Source of the DNA: a bacterium
Lineage (GTDB): Bacteria; SZUA-182; DTGQ01
DNA: 64,000 nucleotides
Reading direction: 5' to 3'
Assembly (NCBI GenBank): GCA_040755755.1
Contig: JBFLZW010000031.1
Span: forward strand, 81,371 to 145,370
Part shown: piece by piece, positions 18,833 to 26,558 of the stretch
How the letters are laid out: the number at the start of each line of letters is the position of its first letter
How positions within the stretch are numbered: the first letter of the stretch is position 1
Notes under the pieces: model-generated
What the model saw: the letters and a program-made list of their open reading frames with translations, nothing else
Told to the model about the DNA's origin: nothing
The model's database searches: none
Program-made: the position numbers and the translations under genes

Positions 18833-19780
18833 TTAATTCCTCTTCTTTCTGGCCACTATTTCCCTGACGGCTTTAACGACCGCCTCAGCGGTCAGGCCAT
18901 AATGGGTCAGCAGTTTTTCTGCATCTCCGGAAACTCCGAAGCTATCATTCAGGCCGATTCTTTTCAGGGGAACCGGGCATTGTTCTGAAATGACTTCAGC
19001 CACCGCGCTTCCCAGTCCTCCAATAATCGAATGCTCTTCAGCGGTCACGATACAGCCGGTCTCCCGGGCTGCGGCCAGGATAGCCTGCTGATCGATGGGC
19101 TTCAGGGTGGACATATTCAGGACGCGGACAGAAATGCCCTCGCTTTTCAGTATCTCGCTGGCCTTCAGTGCCCGGCTGACCATGACCCCAATGGCGATCA
19201 CGGTGGCATCGCTGCCATCTTCAAGCAGAGCGGCCTTTCCCTTCTGGAAAGTGTAGTCGGAACCCAAAACCACCGGGAACTTGCATCTGCTCAGCCGCAC
19301 ATAGACAGGGCTTTTGTCATTGACCAGATATTCCAGCACCTTCTCCGTTTCAATTCCATCTGCGGGTACGATAATATTCATATTGGGCAGACTCCGCATC
19401 AGGGCAATATCCTCATTGGCCTGGTGGGTAGCGCTGTCTTCTCCCACGGTCACGCCTGCATGGGTGGCTACGATCTTAACGTTCTGCATGGAATAACAAA
19501 GAGATTGCCGGATCTGGTCCCAGGCCCTTCCGGTAGCGAAAACGGCAAAGGTGCTGACGAACGGAATCTTCCCGAAGGCAGCCAGCCCGGCTGCCGTGGC
19601 AATCATATCCTGCTCGGCGATTCCGATATTAAAAAACCTGTCCGGAAAGGCCCTGGCAAATTTTTCGGTCCGGGTAGAACAGGAAAGGTCTGCGTCGAGC
19701 ACGACAATGTCAGGATTCTGCTGTCCCAGTCTCACCAATACGTCTCCATAAACATCACGAGTACCTAAACTTTGACTCAT
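18833..19780 (-). CDS. Transketolase, C-terminal subunit (split enzyme)
   Basis: Pyrimidine-binding and C-terminal half of a two-gene transketolase (non-oxidative pentose phosphate pathway). Residues 1-180 are the Pyr domain with GIAEQDMIATAAGLA, which carries the glutamate that activates thiamine diphosphate, and ATHAGVTVGEDSATHQ. The remaining 130 residues are the C-terminal domain. It starts 3 bp after the N-terminal subunit gene, so the two are translated together. Such split transketolases are common in archaea, Firmicutes and deep bacterial lineages. A DXP-synthase-like role is less likely given the partner sequence. Confidence 0.93.
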   Translation of the reverse strand: MSQSLGTRDVYGDVLVRLGQQNPDIVVLDADLSCSTRTEKFARAFPDRFFNIGIAEQDMIATAAGLAAFGKIPFVSTFAVFATGRAWDQIRQSLCYSMQNVKIVATHAGVTVGEDSATHQANEDIALMRSLPNMNIIVPADGIETEKVLEYLVNDKSPVYVRLSRCKFPVVLGSDYTFQKGKAALLEDGSDATVIAIGVMVSRALKASEILKSEGISVRVLNMSTLKPIDQQAILAAARETGCIVTAEEHSIIGGLGSAVAEVISEQCPVPLKRIGLNDSFGVSGDAEKLLTHYGLTAEAVVKAVREIVARKKRN

Positions 19781-19783
19781 AGC

Positions 19784-20611
19784 TCACCTCAACTCCAGTA
19801 ATGCTTTTTCCAATTCCGCCTCGGTCGGCGCAACCCCATGATAGTGCACTTTGCCTTCCATAAAGGAAACCCCCTTGCCTTTGACCGTGTGGGCAACGAT
19901 CAGCGAGGGCTTGCCCTTGACCTGTTCACACCGCTCAAATGTCGAGAGGAGAGCCGACAGGTCATGGCCATCGACCTCAAAAACCTGCCAGCCGAAAGAT
20001 TCCCATTTTGGGGCTATGGGCTCGATATTCTTTATTTGGGACAGTGAACCATCAATTTGCAGTTTATTGGCATCGATGATGCCGCAGACATTATCGAGCT
20101 TATAATGGGCCGCGGTCATGGCCGCCTCCCATATCTGGCCCTCCTGAGTCTCTCCGTCCCCCATTAAAACATATATCCTGGCCTCGGATTTGTTCAGTCT
20201 GGCAGCCAGGGCCATTCCATTGGCTACGGATAATCCCTGCCCCAGGGAGCCGGTTGAAATTTCGACCCCCGGAGTGGTCAGATTAAAGGGATGCCCTTGC
20301 AGCATCCCGCCGAGTTTGCGAAGGTTGTCGAGCTCTGCCTTGTCGAAGTAGCCGAGTCGGGCCAGAGTGGCATACAGGGCCGGCGCTCCGTGTCCTTTCG
20401 ACAGGACGAACCGGTCGCGGCCGGGCCATCGGGGATTTTTCGGATCATGGCGTAACTTCACCATGTACAGTGCGACCAGAATCTCGATGATGGATAAAGA
20501 TCCCCCCGTATGTCCGGATCCGGCGCGGGTTAACATGCGCAAAACTTCGATGCGTAATTGACGGGCCGTCTCTTTCAATTCTATAATTTTGCTCTCCGGC
20601 AATGATGACAT
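19784..20611 (-). CDS. Transketolase, N-terminal subunit (split enzyme)
   Basis: Thiamine diphosphate-binding half of the split transketolase. Visible are LSKGHGAPALYATLA, the ThDP/Mg motif GDGETQEGQIWEAAMTA, and HTVKGKGVSFME at the end, as in full-length enzymes. I place the start at ATG 20611 (MSSLPESK), where GAGGAAG lies five bases upstream; an in-frame TTG at 20638 has no such site. The gap upstream (20639-20809) shows no gene or clear promoter. Confidence 0.94.
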   Translation of the reverse strand: MSSLPESKIIELKETARQLRIEVLRMLTRAGSGHTGGSLSIIEILVALYMVKLRHDPKNPRWPGRDRFVLSKGHGAPALYATLARLGYFDKAELDNLRKLGGMLQGHPFNLTTPGVEISTGSLGQGLSVANGMALAARLNKSEARIYVLMGDGETQEGQIWEAAMTAAHYKLDNVCGIIDANKLQIDGSLSQIKNIEPIAPKWESFGWQVFEVDGHDLSALLSTFERCEQVKGKPSLIVAHTVKGKGVSFMEGKVHYHGVAPTEAELEKALLELR

Positions 20612-20809
20612 AAATTCTTCCTCTTTACTAGGGCTCAATCAATCTGACAGTTCCAGCGCGAATAGGCTCAACCTGAATGCAAAGAAAAATACCCAACATA
20701 TCTCACACATCGGTATTCTTCAAGGCAAAATACGAGGGACGAATTACTCCGTGGTAGAATGGAAAACACTTGCGTTGGCTGGACCTTACTGATAATAGGT
20801 TGAATAATA

Positions 20810-21043
20810 TTATTCTTCAATTAATTCCAACACGTATCTCATTTTTTCTTTCCCGCCGGCGCTGGCCAGCAGAGTTCGGATAGCCGATATGGTACGGCCT
20901 TTTTTCCCGATTACCTTCCCAATATCATCTTTTGCTACCTTAAGTTCAATAATCGTCGTTCTGCCTCCATCGATCTCGCTGATATTCACATCTTCCGGGC
21001 TGTCCACAATCGCTTTCACAATTTTTCTAATAATGTCTCTCAT
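20810..21043 (-). CDS. khpA: KH-domain RNA-binding protein KhpA
   Basis: Small single-KH protein of 77 residues (family 75-80), known in other bacteria to pair with KhpB and bind many RNAs, affecting envelope growth and sRNA function. The KH core ends in the loop IGKVIGKKGRTISAIR. ATG 21043 has AAAGAGG about nine bases upstream. A longer in-frame reading from 21127 adds 28 charged residues unlike the family and would start almost at the predicted transcription start. Confidence 0.9.
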   Translation of the reverse strand: MRDIIRKIVKAIVDSPEDVNISEIDGGRTTIIELKVAKDDIGKVIGKKGRTISAIRTLLASAGGKEKMRYVLELIEE

Positions 21044-21138
21044 ACAACCGTACCTCTTTCTACCTTGATCTTCCTTGCTCTTTTCTTCATTTTCTTTTGA
21101 TCTGTCTCGAAAAAATTTTCCTAGCATAATGGATTCAT

Positions 21139-21167
21139 TTTATAACAATTGGCATCATATTTGTCAA
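21139..21167 (-). promoter_or_regulatory. Vegetative promoter of khpA
   Basis: On the minus strand: TTGACA (21162-21167), a 17-bp spacer, and TATAAA (21139-21144). Transcription should begin near 21132, giving a leader of about 89 nt before the khpA start at 21043. Confidence 0.8.
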
Positions 21168-21202
21168 CAAAAATAGTGAATCGTGAAAAATCCCGGTTTT
21201 CC

Positions 21203-22006
21203 TCACGCCATATCCTTTTTTGCCTCTTCCCACAGCTCATCCATCTCCTGAAGAGACATTTCCTGAAGAACCTTTCCCCTCTCCCTGGCCTTTTTTTCAA
21301 TGAGCTGAAAGCGGCATATGAACCGGGTGATAGACCGGCTTAACGCCCTGTCTGGATCGACCTTGATGAACCGGGCCATATTTACTAAGGCGAATAATAT
21401 ATCTCCTAACTCATCTTCCATCTCCTGGGTGTTTTTCCGAAAAAAAGCATCTTCAAATTCCGATATCTCCTCCCGGACCTTGTCAAGGACCTGGTCCGCG
21501 TGCTCCCAATCGAATCCTGCTCTGGCTGCCTTCTCCTGAAGCCTGTGCGCCCGCAGAAGAGCCGGCAACTGCCGGGGGACTCCATCCAGTACCGATTCTC
21601 TTGGTTTTTTCCCCTCAGACTGCTTGATCTGCTCCCATCTGGTCAGTACTTCCCGGCTGCTGGTCGCTGTTTCTTTACCGAATACATGAGGATGCCTGCG
21701 GATGAGTTTGGCACAGATAGTTTCAATTACCTCGACAATGGTAAACCTGTCCTCTTCGGCAGAAAGTTGAGCGAGGAAAATTATCTGAAACAGCAAATCC
21801 CCCAATTCTTCCTTGAGATGATTACCATCATCCTCGTCAATCGCCTCCAGAACTTCGTAGCTTTCCTCGAGAAGGAGGGGTTTTACCGAAGCGAAGGTTT
21901 GCTCTTTATCCCAGACACAGCCATGCTCTCCCCGGAGTGTGGCCGCGATCTGAACCAGGCGGGTAAAAGCTTCGCCGACAGTATGCCGATTCTTATCCTC
22001 GTGCAC
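21203..22006 (-). CDS. mazG: Nucleoside triphosphate pyrophosphohydrolase MazG
   Basis: Hydrolyses NTPs and dNTPs to monophosphates and pyrophosphate, clearing damaged nucleotides or lowering ppGpp. The 267 residues contain two MazG domains. The first has the metal-binding EESYEVLEAIDE and EELGDLLFQI; the second has EEISEFEDAF and DELGDILFALVNMARF. Both sets of acidic residues look intact. It is divergent from hrcA, across the CIRCE region. Confidence 0.94.
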   Translation of the reverse strand: MHEDKNRHTVGEAFTRLVQIAATLRGEHGCVWDKEQTFASVKPLLLEESYEVLEAIDEDDGNHLKEELGDLLFQIIFLAQLSAEEDRFTIVEVIETICAKLIRRHPHVFGKETATSSREVLTRWEQIKQSEGKKPRESVLDGVPRQLPALLRAHRLQEKAARAGFDWEHADQVLDKVREEISEFEDAFFRKNTQEMEDELGDILFALVNMARFIKVDPDRALSRSITRFICRFQLIEKKARERGKVLQEMSLQEMDELWEEAKKDMA

Positions 22007-22153
22007 CGTGCTGATGTGGTCTCCTTTACGATCTTTTTATTATGAGGGCAGTTGTCTGATTATTCTGTAATGGACGGTACCACCTAAATTATATATCGAT
22101 GCTCATTGGATTTTCAAATTAAATATGTCTCATTCTGCATTATTTTTTACCTC

Positions 22154-22182
22154 TTGACATTAAAAATGAATCTTGTTATTTT
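22154..22182 (+). promoter_or_regulatory. Sigma-70 promoter of hrcA-grpE
   Basis: TTGACA at 22154-22159, 17-bp spacer, TATTTT at 22177-22182. The transcription start falls near 22189, directly in front of the CIRCE element, so bound HrcA would block initiation. Confidence 0.8.
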
Positions 22183-22192
22183 TATTCTGATG

Positions 22193-22219
22193 TTAGCACT
22201 CTATTTAATAGAGTGCTAA
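22193..22219 (+). promoter_or_regulatory. CIRCE operator, HrcA binding site
   Basis: A perfect match to the CIRCE consensus: TTAGCACTC, nine bases, GAGTGCTAA. It lies at the transcription start and 24 bp before the hrcA start codon. HrcA, kept active by GroEL in other bacteria, represses heat-shock genes through this site. It implies autoregulation of hrcA-grpE. Confidence 0.97.
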
Positions 22220-22242
22220 TTTGCTATCATGGAGACATCGAC

Positions 22243-23268
22243 GTGATTGAGGAACTTACTGAACGAGAAAAATTTATCCTTGAAGCAATTATCAGGCAAT
22301 ATATCGGTATGGCTGAACCGATCGGTTCCCGGACCATTTCCAAAAAAATCAACCTGCCGCTCTCCCCGGCCACCATCCGTAATATTATGGCTGATCTGGA
22401 AGAGAAGGGATACCTTCAACACCCTCATACCTCTGCCGGGAGGATCCCGACGGATCAGGGCTATCGATATTATGTTGACAACCTTCTCAAATCAAGTAGC
22501 CGGAAAAAGTCCAGAAAGACAGGGCTTGAGCCCCTGTCAAAAATTCATGAGCGGGAGGAGCTCATGGAAGGAGCCTGCCGGCTCTTATCCCTGCTGTCCA
22601 AATATGTCGGTATCGTCATTCCACCCAAGATCACTGACCTGCGGATGAAGCGCATGGATTTTATCCCCTTGAGCTCACACCGGATACTGGCGGTATTTGT
22701 ATCTGAGACCGGCCTGGTGTACAACAAGATTATCGAGGCCAGGGAACCGTACACCGAGCGAGAGCTGAATATGATGAACCAGTTCATCAATGAACGGTAT
22801 CAGCATATGAATATCGTGCAAATCAGGGATAAACTCATGGAAGTAGTGTCCGAAGAGGGGAGACTGTACAAGAACCTGTTTGACAATATCAACCTCCTCA
22901 GTGAGGAAATCTCCAGAAGTCAGACAGACAGCCTCTATCTGCAGGGGCAGTCGAATATTCTGAAGCATCCAGAGTTTGCCGATGTCCAGAAGATCAGGGC
23001 GCTGTTCGATGCCTTCGAGGAAAAGATCAAGCTCATCCGGCTGCTGGATAAATGCATCGATTACGAGGGAGTAAGGGTTATCATCGGAGCGGAAAACGAT
23101 AACCCTGATATTCAGGATTGCAGCATTGTCGCGGCACGCTACCAGATGGGAACCCTAGCCAGCGGCGTTATCGGCGTTATCGGGCCTACCAGGATGCGGT
23201 ATCAGGAAGTTATCGAGCTGGTAGGCAGTGCAGCGAAAATCATCGATACGCTTTTCTCCGAAGAATAA
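22243..23268 (+). CDS. hrcA: Heat-inducible transcription repressor HrcA
   Basis: Dimeric winged-helix repressor of heat-shock operons, 342 residues. The N-terminal wHTH shows LTEREKFILEAIIRQYI, GSRTISKKINLPLSPATIRNIMADLEE and HTSAGRIPTDQGYRYYVD, all family hallmarks. The C-terminal GAF-like domain ends GVIGVIGPTRMRYQ. GTG 22243 with GGAG eight bases upstream is the likely start; the reading from 22213 begins inside the CIRCE repeat. It is followed by grpE. Confidence 0.95.
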   Translation: MIEELTEREKFILEAIIRQYIGMAEPIGSRTISKKINLPLSPATIRNIMADLEEKGYLQHPHTSAGRIPTDQGYRYYVDNLLKSSSRKKSRKTGLEPLSKIHEREELMEGACRLLSLLSKYVGIVIPPKITDLRMKRMDFIPLSSHRILAVFVSETGLVYNKIIEAREPYTERELNMMNQFINERYQHMNIVQIRDKLMEVVSEEGRLYKNLFDNINLLSEEISRSQTDSLYLQGQSNILKHPEFADVQKIRALFDAFEEKIKLIRLLDKCIDYEGVRVIIGAENDNPDIQDCSIVAARYQMGTLASGVIGVIGPTRMRYQEVIELVGSAAKIIDTLFSEE

Positions 23269-23327
23269 CAGATTATCAATCCATATGAATTCAAAAGAAC
23301 ATCAGTAATAACAGGAGGAATTATCTT

Positions 23328-23885
23328 TTGGCTGAACCAGAAATACAATCAGCCCAGGCCGATGATCAGCAGGAAGCGCTGAGTGCACTTCATCAGGAAC
23401 TCAATAACCTGAAGCGGCAGCTCGAACACTGTCAAAGTGCGCTCCAGAAGGAAAAGGAAATAAATAGAGAGCTTTCCGATAAGTCGTTGCGCCTTCAGGC
23501 GGAGTTTGAGAATTTTCGCCAGCGGATGCAGAAAGAAAAATCTGATTTCATGCGGTATGCACTCGAAAACCTCTTCAAAAATCTCCTGCCCCTGATCGAT
23601 AACTTCGAGTTGGCCCTGGAATCGGCTGAAAAATCCTCGTGCTTCGAGGGGCTTTCCGAAGGAGTGAAACTTATTCACAGCCAGTTCCTGGATACTCTCC
23701 AGAAAGAGGGCCTGACCCGCTTTTCCTCTCTCGGCGAGCTCTTTGATCCCCGAAAGCATGAGGCTGTTATCCAGGTAGACTCTGACGGTCATGGTGAAAA
23801 TACCGTCGTAGAAGAATTCAAGAAGGGATATTGCCTCCATGACCGGCTTTTACGGCCCGCTCTGGTGGCCGTTGTTAAGGGCTGA
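23328..23885 (+). CDS. grpE: Nucleotide exchange factor GrpE
   Basis: Co-chaperone that releases ADP from DnaK. The 185-residue product has an N-terminal coiled coil (residues 15-65), then RLQAEFENFRQRM, FKNLLPLIDNFELAL and the C-terminal beta domain FDPRKHEAVIQV. The start appears to be TTG 23328, with AGGAGG nine bases upstream. The usual next genes, dnaK and dnaJ, are absent; rsmE follows after 20 bp. Confidence 0.94.
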   Translation: MAEPEIQSAQADDQQEALSALHQELNNLKRQLEHCQSALQKEKEINRELSDKSLRLQAEFENFRQRMQKEKSDFMRYALENLFKNLLPLIDNFELALESAEKSSCFEGLSEGVKLIHSQFLDTLQKEGLTRFSSLGELFDPRKHEAVIQVDSDGHGENTVVEEFKKGYCLHDRLLRPALVAVVKG

Positions 23886-23904
23886 CCCCTTAACCCATGA
23901 AAAA

Positions 23905-24693
23905 ATGCCCAAATTTTTTATACTCCCGAAGGATATTTCCTCCGATCAGGCAATTATCAGAGGTGGTGACGCCCATCACATCCGCCGTGTTCTCCGCTTG
24001 AAGGCGAACGATGAGATAACGATCAATTGTCAGGGCAGAGACCTCCTGGCCCGGATTGAAACCATCTCTCCCTCCGAGGTCCGGCTTCGGATCATGGAGC
24101 ATCTTCCCTCCCCCTTCCAGAACAAAAATTCCCTCGTCCTGGTCCAGGGGATTCCCAAGCACTCGACCATGGACCTGATCCTCCAGAAATCCACCGAGCT
24201 CGGAGTTGAGGAAATCATGCCCCTGGCCTCAAGCCGCAGCTTCGTCAATGAACAAAGGACAGTATCTGAAGGAAGGTGGCAGCGATGGCAAAAAATCTGC
24301 CAGGAGGCTGCCAAGCAATGCGGCCGAAGCACGGTTCCCAAGCTCCATCATCCGCTCGACCTTCCCGCCGTGTGCAGCCAGGTGGTCAAAGAGAACCGCA
24401 TTCTTCCCCTGCTCCTGTGGGAGAAAGCCCAGCAGAGCCCCCTGAAATCCATCCTGGCTGGGAGGAGAAGAGTACACGGCAGAGAAGAAGAGGAAGATAG
24501 AGAATCAGGGACCAGAGAAGGAAATAAAATCTTTATCCTGGTTGGACCGGAAGGGAGCTTTTCCGGGGATGAAATTCAAATGGCCATACAGGCCGGGTTC
24601 ATCCCCGTATCCTGTGCTCCCTGGATACTTCGGGCCGAGACTGCTGCCCTCTATGCACTATCCATTATTCAGTACGAGTTCAATTTCCCATAG
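23905..24693 (+). CDS. rsmE: 16S rRNA m3U1498 methyltransferase RsmE
   Basis: SPOUT methyltransferase that methylates N3 of U1498 in 16S rRNA. The 262 residues comprise an N-terminal PUA-like domain (GGDAHHIRRVLRLK) and the C-terminal SPOUT knot with LVGPEGSFSGDEI and LRAETAALYALSII. The start ATG 23905 (MPKFFILP) has no clear Shine-Dalgarno and probably depends on coupling to grpE. A charged stretch of about 22 residues before FILVGPEGSF (GREEEEDRESGTREG) looks like a species-specific insertion. Confidence 0.92.
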   Translation: MPKFFILPKDISSDQAIIRGGDAHHIRRVLRLKANDEITINCQGRDLLARIETISPSEVRLRIMEHLPSPFQNKNSLVLVQGIPKHSTMDLILQKSTELGVEEIMPLASSRSFVNEQRTVSEGRWQRWQKICQEAAKQCGRSTVPKLHHPLDLPAVCSQVVKENRILPLLLWEKAQQSPLKSILAGRRRVHGREEEEDRESGTREGNKIFILVGPEGSFSGDEIQMAIQAGFIPVSCAPWILRAETAALYALSIIQYEFNFP

Positions 24694-24754
24694 GCACCCC
24701 GGGATGAGCCGGATATGCAGGGTATGCAGAGCGCGCTGAAGCCGCCTTCTTTCT

Positions 24755-24790
24755 CCCTCGCCCCTTCGGGGAGAGGGCCGGGGTGAGGGG
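24755..24790. repeat. GC-rich dispersed repeat
   Basis: The segment begins CCCTCGCCCCTTCGGGG and ends GAGAGGGCCGGGGTGAGGGG. It contains a short CCCC/GGGG hairpin and resembles a repeat widely scattered in proteobacterial intergenic DNA. The 24694-24929 gap holds no gene. Confidence 0.55.
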
Positions 24791-24863
24791 CTTTCTCGGT
24801 ACGTAGCCTAAAGCTATTGACATTGCCCACTGGGGCTCCCTGCAGGCTGCCCACACAAGGGGC

Positions 24864-24891
24864 AAGGGCAGGCACATGAATGCCTGCCCTT
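24864..24891. repeat. Perfect 11-bp hairpin
   Basis: AAGGGCAGGCA and TGCCTGCCCTT flank a six-base loop. It sits between the convergent rsmE and exported-protein genes, so it may help terminate either transcript, but no T-run follows on either strand. A dispersed palindromic repeat is equally possible. Confidence 0.6.
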
Positions 24892-24929
24892 CCAGGTGAT
24901 AAAAATCATTACCCCCACATTGGCGCAGA

Positions 24930-25355
24930 TTAGATTCCAAGTGCCAGCAGGGTAGTGGTAGATGTGCTTCCTCCCAGGAGAAGAGCAGTAGCTATACCGA
25001 TACTGGTAGAACTGGTGGTGTAGGTTGGATAGGAGTAAGTAGGTGTTGGAGTGGGCGTAGAATAGGTAGTATAGGGAGTATAGCTCGTATAGGGAGTAGT
25101 GCTGTAAAGAGTGGTGGAGGAAGTGGGAAGTACGCCTAACAGGGCAAGTGTGGTCAATAGTGCCTGAGCACCCCGGTAAGGAATAAGCTCTGGAGGAACG
25201 GGAACATAGGGAGAATACCCAAAGGGGCTGTAAACATAGGTATAATAGGGACCGGAAGCACTGTAGTAGGCATCGGCAGTGGATACAAAAGCCGGGGAGG
25301 ATATTAACACTACCATAAAAAGCCACAAAGCTGCTTTTCCAATTTTTGCTCTCAT
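24930..25355 (-). CDS. Exported Tyr/Thr/Pro-rich low-complexity protein
   Basis: A 141-residue protein of unknown function. It has a signal peptide (about residues 1-29, ending TADA), a YY/SP-rich segment (YSASGPYYTYVYSPFGYSP), a short helical part (AQALLTTLALLGVLP), then a run dominated by Thr, Tyr, Pro and Ser (PYTSYTPYTTYSTPTPTPTY), and a hydrophobic glycine tail (GIATALLLGG). The codons of the run are not one exact DNA repeat. It is likely secreted or surface-attached. No family is recognised. Confidence 0.7.
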   Translation of the reverse strand: MRAKIGKAALWLFMVVLISSPAFVSTADAYYSASGPYYTYVYSPFGYSPYVPVPPELIPYRGAQALLTTLALLGVLPTSSTTLYSTTPYTSYTPYTTYSTPTPTPTYSYPTYTTSSTSIGIATALLLGGSTSTTTLLALGI

Positions 25356-25723
25356 TGCGTTTCCCTTTCATAATCTTGAAGCTTTCCGATTTGTTTTCTC
25401 ATAAACCCTGACCTGCTTACCACGGGCAAAGCATAATAGCCATCTCTCACCCCCTTTGTGAACTCAGTGCGAACACTCTTCTCGCCGGAAAAATGAGAAA
25501 AACAGATGCATGAAAATAGCTGGAGAAGAAGTCGCTTAATTAAAGAGATTGTTAAAAAAGGCTGGGGAACTGGGGAGAAATAATTATTGTATCGTATGAG
25601 CCGTTGAATGAATGAAAATATGTGTCTATTATATTGAGACGAATTTTTTTCGATTTCGTTATGGAACGGCCTTTGTTTAATTGAGAGGCTATCTGAAAAT
25701 CTCCCTCCAGATGAAGAACTGTA

Positions 25724-25822
25724 CCTGCCGTCATCGAGAAGCTGGAGAAAAAGGTTAAAAACATCCGGCCTCAATGTCCTTTTTCCATTTCATCCAGTAA
25801 AATAACGCTGTAGGACCTAACA
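25724..25822 (-). pseudogene. Fragment of a Clp/HSP100 ATPase
   Basis: In one frame the minus strand reads SYSVILLDEMEKGH and in the next RPDVFNLFLQLLDDGR. Together these match the Walker B and following helix of the second AAA+ domain of ClpA/ClpB/ClpC, joined by a frameshift. The rest of the gene is absent on both sides. The surrounding gap 25356-25904 holds nothing else that I can support. Confidence 0.65.
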
Positions 25823-25904
25823 GTTTTAACTTATACTGAAATATGTTAAGGATTAATCTATTAATATATAATTAATCGTGGGCACATCTCCTTCCAGAAT
25901 CAAA

Positions 25905-25940
25905 TTGACATTTATGCATAAATGATGCATACTTGTGCAT
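25905..25940 (+). promoter_or_regulatory. Promoter and likely operator of vapBC
   Basis: TTGACA (25905-25910), 17-bp spacer, CATACT (25928-25933). The start of transcription would coincide with the vapB ATG at 25941, so the mRNA is probably leaderless. The region carries three TGCAT elements (around 25914, 25926 and 25936), suitable as an autoregulatory operator for the VapB dimer. Confidence 0.65.
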
Positions 25941-26138
25941 ATGAGGACGACATTAAACATTGATGACAAAATTTTAGAGAAGGCTTCACTGTTAACAGGT
26001 GTAAAGGAAAAGACAGCCTTAGTGCGTCTTGGATTAGAGGCCCTTATAGCTCGTGAAAGCAGTAAGCGACTCGCAAGGCTGGGTGGCTCTGAAAAGAATC
26101 TTCGGCCTATTCCAAGACGAAGGTTTAAAGAATCATAA
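25941..26138 (+). CDS. vapB: Type II antitoxin, VapB family
   Basis: A 65-residue ribbon-helix-helix antitoxin. MRTTLNIDDKILEKASLLTG gives the DNA-binding strand and first helix, and ALVRLGLEALIARES the second helix. The basic C-terminal tail (LRPIPRRRF) would bind the toxin. ATG 25941 is preferred because the predicted transcript begins there; GTG 25935 would add two residues. It is two bases upstream of vapC. AT-rich, probably mobile. Confidence 0.88.
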   Translation: MRTTLNIDDKILEKASLLTGVKEKTALVRLGLEALIARESSKRLARLGGSEKNLRPIPRRRFKES

Positions 26139-26140
26139 TC

Positions 26141-26518
26141 ATGGTTATCGTCGATACTTCTCTTTGGGTTACCCACCTGAGAGAAGGCAACAACCACCTT
26201 GAAGAATTGCTGCTGAATGGAGAAGTACTCTGTCATCCCTTCATCGTCGGTGAATTGGCGTGTGGGAACATCAAAAACAGAGTTGAATTACTGACGCTTC
26301 TTCAATCACTTGAGATGGCTCCAACTGTCACCTTGGATGAACTATTGTATTTTATTGAGCGAAATAGATTAATGGGCAAAGGGGTCGGTTTTGTTGATGC
26401 ACACCTATTAGCCTCAGCCCAATTAGCGGAAGTGCCCTTATGGACTTCTGATAAGAGATTGAAATCATCGGCAATTGACCTTAAAGTCGCCTATAAAGAC
26501 GGGGCTGTTATATTCTGA
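26141..26518 (+). CDS. vapC: PIN-domain ribonuclease toxin VapC
   Basis: A 125-residue PIN domain. Acidic residues expected for metal binding appear in VIVDTSLWV, in FIVGELACG and in GFVDAHLLASA, with a final SDKRL. Length is normal for a VapC toxin that cuts tRNA or the sarcin-ricin loop. It is coupled to the VapB antitoxin two bases upstream and is convergent with the FHA gene. It is not similar in detail to the PIN toxin at 4074. Confidence 0.9.
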   Translation: MVIVDTSLWVTHLREGNNHLEELLLNGEVLCHPFIVGELACGNIKNRVELLTLLQSLEMAPTVTLDELLYFIERNRLMGKGVGFVDAHLLASAQLAEVPLWTSDKRLKSSAIDLKVAYKDGAVIF

Positions 26519-26558
26519 AGGGCGAAATGTAACCCTGTCCCCCTTACCCCCTTCAGCC

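Noticed and set aside
21149-21163. Sigma-54 promoter on the plus strand (TGGCATCATATTTGT)
   Set aside because: The -12 element reads GT instead of GC, and it points into the 3' end of mazG; the same DNA is the spacer of the khpA sigma-70 promoter.
24864-24891. Definite terminator between rsmE and the exported protein gene
   Set aside because: The stem is perfect but neither strand has a T-run; listed only as a repeat.
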